Assembly (NCBI RefSeq): GCF_026810505.1 | Contig: NZ_CP101750.1 | Coordinates: forward strand, 8,296,515-8,360,514 | Reading direction: 5' to 3' | DNA from: Streptomyces sp. Je 1-369 | GTDB taxonomy: Bacteria > Actinomycetota > Actinomycetes > Streptomycetales > Streptomycetaceae | Length of the DNA: 64,000 bases | Shown: positions 59,647 through 64,000 of the stretch, one piece after another | Layout: each line of letters begins with the position of its first letter | Position numbering within the stretch: the first letter of the stretch is position 1 | The notes under the pieces: model-generated | The model's database searches: none | What the model was told of the DNA's origin: nothing | What the model saw: only the letters and a program-made list of their open reading frames with translations | Translations under genes and position numbers: made by a program

Positions 59647-61865
59647 TCCAGAGCCGCTACCGGCTCCTGGATCTGATCGGGCGCGGCGGCATGGGCGAGG
59701 TGTGGCGGGCCCGCGACGAGTCGCTGGGCCGCCAGGTCGCGGTCAAATGCCTCAAGCCGATGGGGCCGCAGCACGACCAGGCGTTCACGCGCGTGCTGCG
59801 CGAGCGCTTCCGGCGGGAGGCGCGCGTCGCGGCCGCGCTCCAGCACCGGGGCGTCACCGTCGTCCACGACTTCGGCGAGCACGACGGCGTCCTGTACCTG
59901 GTGATGGAACTCCTCGACGGCCGCAACCTCAGCCAGCTCATGGAGGACAACAAGCAGCACCCGCTGCCCGTCGAGGACGTCGTGGAGATCGCCGGCCAGG
60001 TCGCGGGCGCCCTCGCCTACACCCACGAACAGGGCATCGTGCACCGGGACCTGAAGCCCGCGAACATCATGCGGCTCGCCGACGGCACGGTGAAGATCTG
60101 CGACTTCGGCATCGCCCGCCTCGGCGCCGACATCGGCTTCACCTCCCGCCTGACCGGCACGGGCATCGCGATGGGCACCCCGCACTACATGTCGCCCGAG
60201 CAGATCAGCGGCGACCCCGTCGACCAGCGCAGCGACCTCTACTCCTTCGGGTGCGTGCTGTACGAGATCGCCACCGGCGCCCCGCCCTTCGACATGGAGG
60301 ACGCCTGGGCCGTCCTGGTCGGACACCGCGACACCACACCCGAGCCGCCCCGCAGACACCGCGACGAACTGCCCGCGTACTTCGACCGCATCGTCCTCGA
60401 CCTGCTCGCCAAGGAACCCACGGCACGGCCGCACGACGCGCGGGAGCTCGGCCGCCGCATCGCCGCGGGACGCACCTCGCTCACGTACGTCCCCACCGTC
60501 GCGACGCCCCCCGTCCGCCGCTCCGAACCTGCGCCCACCCACGAGCCACGCCTGCCCTCCTGGACGCGGGGCATGACCACGGGCCACAAGGCGAGCGGCG
60601 CGTCCGTGCTGCGCACCACTCCGCCCGACGCGGCCGCGGGCCTGACCGGCGAGTGGATCCCGCGGGTCGACGCGCGTCGCGCCGCGGACCCCCGGCCCAC
60701 CGAGCGGCCCACACCGCCACCCGAACTGGTCTCCACCCTCACCAACCGCCACAACGCCGGTCTGAGCCTCGGCCGGCTCGGCCGCTGGGCGGAGGCGGGC
60801 GAGGTGCACCGCTCGGTCGCCGCCGAACGCGAGCACGCCCTCGGCCCCGACCACCCCGACACGCTCGCCAGCCGGTACGAGGTCGGTTTCACGCTCAGCC
60901 GCACCGGCCGTGCCTCCGACGCCCTGCGCGAGTACAGCCGCGTCGCGCAGGGGCGGGAGCGGACGCTCGGCCCCGAACACCCGGAGACGCTCGCCGCGCG
61001 CCAGGAGATGGCGTACGTACTGGGTCAGCTCGGCAGGCACTTCGAGGCGCACCAGACGTACACCTCGGTGCTCGCCGTCCGTGAGCGCACGGCGGGCACC
61101 GACCATCCGGACACGCTGCGCTGCCGCCACAACCTCGCGTACAACCTGAGCCGTCTCGGCCGCCTGGAGGACTCCTACCGGCTCGCCGAGGAAGTCGCGG
61201 AGGCGCGGGCCCGGGTCCTTGGCCCGTCCCACCCCGACACGTTGGTCACGCGCTACGAAGTGGCGTACGCACTGGGCCAGTTGGGCCGCTGGCCGGAGGC
61301 ACTCCAGGCCTACCGGGAGGTCGCCGACGCCCGCGTACGGGCACTCGGCCCCGACCACCCCGACACGCTCACCGCTCGCTACGAGGTCGGCATCAGCCTG
61401 GGCCGACTCGGCCGCAGCGGCGAGGCCCTGGACCTCTACCGCCACCTCATCGACGACCGCACCCGCGTCAACGGCCCCGCCGACCCCGAAACGCTCCGGG
61501 CCCGCCACGGACTGGGCGTCAACCTCGGACGGCTCGGACGCTGGGAGGAGGCGCTGGCGGAGGCCCGCGACGTGTGCGCCATCCGCGAACGGGTGCTTGG
61601 CCCCGACCACCCCGACACTCTCGTCAGCCGCCGCGAGGTCGCCGTGGGCCTCGGCTGGCTCGGCCGTTGGACCGACGCGCTCGCGGAGTACCGCAGGGTG
61701 GCCATGTCCCGCGAACAGGTCCTGGGCCCGGACCACCCCGACACCCTCGCCAGCCACAACGACGAGGCTCACTGCCTGGAGCAGCTGGGGCGGGGGGCGG
61801 AGGCGGTCGAGGTGTACCGGAGGGTGGCGGTGGTGCGGCAGAGGGGGGTTGGTGGGGGCCATTGA
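59628..61865 (+). CDS. Ser/Thr protein kinase with nine C-terminal TPR-like repeats
   Basis: 745 residues. Kinase domain 11-275: glycine loop GRGGMGEVWRARD, Lys40 (VAVK), HRDLKPAN with Asp141, DFG at 159-161 and GTPHYMSPEQ. A Pro/Arg-rich linker (285-375) follows. Then nine repeats of about 42 residues have the consensus YEVGxxLGRLGRWxEAL and LGPDHPDTL, the TPR_10/12 type used for peptide or partner binding. No transmembrane helix is visible, unlike PknB-type kinases, so it should be cytosolic. Coupled to the MpaB-family gene. Confidence 0.92.
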   Translation: MADTRLIQSRYRLLDLIGRGGMGEVWRARDESLGRQVAVKCLKPMGPQHDQAFTRVLRERFRREARVAAALQHRGVTVVHDFGEHDGVLYLVMELLDGRNLSQLMEDNKQHPLPVEDVVEIAGQVAGALAYTHEQGIVHRDLKPANIMRLADGTVKICDFGIARLGADIGFTSRLTGTGIAMGTPHYMSPEQISGDPVDQRSDLYSFGCVLYEIATGAPPFDMEDAWAVLVGHRDTTPEPPRRHRDELPAYFDRIVLDLLAKEPTARPHDARELGRRIAAGRTSLTYVPTVATPPVRRSEPAPTHEPRLPSWTRGMTTGHKASGASVLRTTPPDAAAGLTGEWIPRVDARRAADPRPTERPTPPPELVSTLTNRHNAGLSLGRLGRWAEAGEVHRSVAAEREHALGPDHPDTLASRYEVGFTLSRTGRASDALREYSRVAQGRERTLGPEHPETLAARQEMAYVLGQLGRHFEAHQTYTSVLAVRERTAGTDHPDTLRCRHNLAYNLSRLGRLEDSYRLAEEVAEARARVLGPSHPDTLVTRYEVAYALGQLGRWPEALQAYREVADARVRALGPDHPDTLTARYEVGISLGRLGRSGEALDLYRHLIDDRTRVNGPADPETLRARHGLGVNLGRLGRWEEALAEARDVCAIRERVLGPDHPDTLVSRREVAVGLGWLGRWTDALAEYRRVAMSREQVLGPDHPDTLASHNDEAHCLEQLGRGAEAVEVYRRVAVVRQRGVGGGH

Positions 61866-61928
61866 CCCCCGGCCTCTCGTTGCACCGCGCGTTCGCCGTC
61901 TTGGTGGGTGCTCGGGTCGGGCGCTCGG

Positions 61929-62210
61929 TCAGGTCGCGGATGTTGCCGTGGTGATGGCTACTCGGGACGCCTTGCGGGCCGGCCACAGGGAGGCGAGCAG
62001 GGCGATCGTCATTGCGGCCGCGATGCCTGTGGCCAGGCGTCCCCAGGGCAGTACGAGTGTGTAGCCGGTGACCGTTTCCTGGAGGGTGTGGCCCAGTGCC
62101 CAGCCCAGGAAGATGCCGAGCACCGTTCCGAGAGTCGCGCCGAACGCGCCGACGATCAGTGCCTCCCAGCGGATCATGCGGGTGACCTGGGCGCGGGCCA
62201 GGCCGAGACA
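61929..62210 (-). pseudogene. FtsX-like ABC permease, C-terminal fragment
   Basis: The reverse strand encodes RAQVTRMIRWEALIVGAFGA and ends with WPARKASRVAITTATSAT. This is the last two helices and terminus of FtsX/MacB-type permeases (RR...EA...GxxxG...P, then PARRAS). The rest of the protein is missing, and no ATPase gene is nearby. Confidence 0.78.
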
Positions 62211-62407
62211 TGGCGCACCGAACCGCCGAGGCGAACCGATCCGGATCGCACCGGTCCGACCCTGCGTCATCGATACGGCAGTCCGGCCGCAATGCTGTAT
62301 CAGCCGGTGCTCAACCGGGCCGACCGCGCACTCCGGCGGCGACCGGTGACGGTGGGAGGGGACGGTGACCGGTCCGCGAAGCCGGGCGGCCCGTGCTAGG
62401 AAGAGCC

Positions 62408-63994
62408 ATGCCCGATCGTGATGCGTACGACGCCGTCATCGTCGGCGGTGGCCACAACGGTCTTGTCGCCGCCGCCTATCTCGCCCGCGCCGGACGATCC
62501 GTGCTGCTCCTGGAGCGGCTCTCCGGAACCGGGGGCGCCGCCGTCTCCAGCCGGCCCTTCCCCGGGGTCGACGCGCGGCTCTCCCGCTACTCGTACCTCG
62601 TCAGCCTGCTGCCCAAGAAGATCGTCCGGGACCTCGACCTGAACTTCAGGGTGCGCACCCGCACCGTGTCCTCCTACACCCCCACCGAGCGCGGTGGCCG
62701 CCCCACCGGGCTGCTGGTCGGCGGCGGCGAGGCCCGCACCCGGCAGGCCTTCGCGCGGCTCACCGGCGGACAGCACGAGTACGACGCCTGGCGGGAGTTC
62801 TACGCCATGACCGGCGAGGTCGCCCGCCGCGTCTTCCCCACCCTCACCGAACCCCTGCCCAGCCGCGCCGAACTGCGCGCCCGCGTCGACGACGACACCG
62901 CTTGGCGCACCCTCTTCGAAGAGCCCATCGGCACCGCCGTCGAGGAGCGCTTCGCCGACGACCTGGTGCGCGGCGTCGTCCTCACCGACGGACTCATCGG
63001 CACGTTCGCCGACGCCCACGATCCGTCCCTGCGGCAGAACCGCTGCTTCCTCTACCACGTCATCGGCGGCGGCACCGGCGACTGGAACGTGCCCGTCGGC
63101 GGCATGGGCGCCCTCACCTCCGCCATCGCCGACTCGGCGCGGATGTCGGGCGCCCGGCTGCGCACCGGGTGCGAGGTCACACGGATCGACACGGACGGGC
63201 GGCGCGCCGAGGTGACGTACCGGACGGAGGGCGACGAACACACCGCCTCCGCACGTCACGTCCTGGTCAACGCCTCACCGGAGGCTCTCGCCGGGCTCCT
63301 CGGCGACGAGGCTCCCGAGCCCGCCGAAGGCGCCCAGTTCAAGGTCAACATGCTGCTGGAACGGCTGCCGCGGCTCCGCGACACGTCCGTCGACCCGCGC
63401 GAGGCCTTCGCCGGAACCTTCCACATCGCCGAGGGGTACGAGGAGTTGGGGGCCGCGTACGCCCAGGCCGCCGCCGGGACGCTGCCCGCCGCGCCGCCCT
63501 CCGAGATCTACTGCCATTCGCTCACCGACCCCACCATCCTCGGCCCCGACCTCGTCGAACGCGGCTGCCAGACCCTGACCCTCTTCGGTCTGCACACACC
63601 GGCACGGCTCTTCGCCGGCGACCACGACACCGCGCGCGCCGAACTCCTCAAGTCGACCCTCGCCCAGCTCGACGCGCACCTCGCGGAGCCGATCGCCGAC
63701 TGCCTGGCCCTCGACGCGCAGGGCCGCCCTTGCATCGAGGCGAAGACCCCGCTGGACCTGGAGCGGGACCTCCGGCTGCCCGGCGGCAACATCTTCCACC
63801 GCGATCTCGCGTTCCCCTACGCCCAGGAGGGCACGGGACGTTGGGGCGTGGAAACCCGGCACGCCAACGTCCTGCTGTGCGGCGCGGGTGCGGTGCGCGG
63901 CGGCGGTGTCAGCGGCATCCCGGGGCACAACGCCGCGATGGCGGCGCTGGAGTCGGACGCGGGAGCAGGGGAGCAGGTCAGAAGTAGCGCGTGA
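62408..63994 (+). CDS. FAD-dependent phytoene-desaturase-like oxidoreductase
   Basis: 528 residues; AGGAAGAG ahead of the ATG at 62408. The dinucleotide motif VGGGHNGLVAAAYLARAG (12-29) with Glu36 binds FAD. GGTGDWNVPVGGMGALTSA and the C-terminal GAGAVRGGGVSGIPGHNAA belong to the CrtI/amine-oxidase superfamily. Many actinomycete members have no carotenoid partner, and none is seen here, so carotenoid synthesis is unlikely. The gene ends 6 bases before the window edge. Confidence 0.9.
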   Translation: MPDRDAYDAVIVGGGHNGLVAAAYLARAGRSVLLLERLSGTGGAAVSSRPFPGVDARLSRYSYLVSLLPKKIVRDLDLNFRVRTRTVSSYTPTERGGRPTGLLVGGGEARTRQAFARLTGGQHEYDAWREFYAMTGEVARRVFPTLTEPLPSRAELRARVDDDTAWRTLFEEPIGTAVEERFADDLVRGVVLTDGLIGTFADAHDPSLRQNRCFLYHVIGGGTGDWNVPVGGMGALTSAIADSARMSGARLRTGCEVTRIDTDGRRAEVTYRTEGDEHTASARHVLVNASPEALAGLLGDEAPEPAEGAQFKVNMLLERLPRLRDTSVDPREAFAGTFHIAEGYEELGAAYAQAAAGTLPAAPPSEIYCHSLTDPTILGPDLVERGCQTLTLFGLHTPARLFAGDHDTARAELLKSTLAQLDAHLAEPIADCLALDAQGRPCIEAKTPLDLERDLRLPGGNIFHRDLAFPYAQEGTGRWGVETRHANVLLCGAGAVRGGGVSGIPGHNAAMAALESDAGAGEQVRSSA

Positions 63995-64000
63995 ACGGGG

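Noticed and set aside
59079..61862. A 927-codon minus-strand frame
   Set aside because: It mirrors the kinase-TPR gene; the regular repeats on the plus strand create a repetitive antisense frame.
62408..63994. Carotenoid biosynthesis
   Set aside because: The oxidoreductase has the phytoene-desaturase fold, but no phytoene synthase, GGPP synthase or cyclase is within reach.

Overview
This is a high-GC window from a Streptomyces-type actinomycete. The evidence is strong G/C bias at third codon positions, many GTG starts and one TTG start, chains of 4-base ATGA/GTGA overlaps, and typical streptomycete families: secreted I36-like protein, WXG/RHS locus, kinase with TPR tail, AzlCD/Lrp, DUF2975/XRE. 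No rRNA, tRNA or CRISPR array was recognised by eye.

Layout. (1) 1-6283: a tight operon with a siderophore-type ABC importer (permease cut by the window edge, ATPase, binding lipoprotein), a cysteine-synthase-fold PLP enzyme, an ATP-grasp ligase and an MFS transporter; it looks like synthesis, export and uptake of a small metallophore. (2) 6412-13606: single metabolic genes (acyl-CoA dehydrogenase, serine hydrolase, Vat-type acetyltransferase divergent from a TetR gene with two palindromic operators, PIG-L deacetylase). (3) 13.6-22.3 kb: a decayed zone of IS110 and IS5-type transposase pieces, a truncated MFS gene, half an HxlR gene, an Imm1-like tail and a broken aminoglycoside kinase. Intact DUF2975/XRE, hydrolase and secreted erythromycin-esterase-like genes lie within it. 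(4) 22.3-26.3 kb: membrane proteins, a methyltransferase and a SelA/DgaE-like PLP protein.

(5) 26475-42777 is the centrepiece: a biosynthetic cluster with no NRPS or PKS. A TrmB/LuxR-type regulator, an MFS exporter and two small genes precede a ten-gene operon. The operon encodes a TauD-type 2-oxoglutarate oxygenase, an AurF-type diiron N-oxygenase, a KamA-type radical SAM aminomutase, a dipeptide epimerase fused to a GNAT domain, an Ldh_2 reductase, two ATP-grasp ligases, a FemAB/GNAT-like transferase, a class IV aminotransferase and an FMN 2-hydroxyacid oxidase. Together they could build and epimerise a small peptide holding a rearranged, N-oxidised amino acid. The aminomutase lacks both lysine-recognition aspartates and carries Arg/Ser instead, pointing to a non-lysine, perhaps acidic, substrate.

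(6) 42.8-47.3 kb: a degraded WXG/RHS polymorphic-toxin locus (frameshifted WXG gene, RHS gene with a large internal deletion, intact C-terminal toxin region and candidate immunity gene) plus a secreted protein and a lipoprotein. (7) 48.4-64 kb: glycosyltransferase, AzlCD with a leaderless Lrp gene, membrane-anchored Mrr-like nuclease, AraC regulator, I36-like inhibitor, O-methyltransferase, coiled-coil/winged-helix protein, MpaB-family oxygenase behind a 20-bp palindrome, Ser/Thr kinase with nine TPR-like repeats, FtsX remnant and a phytoene-dehydrogenase-like oxidoreductase.
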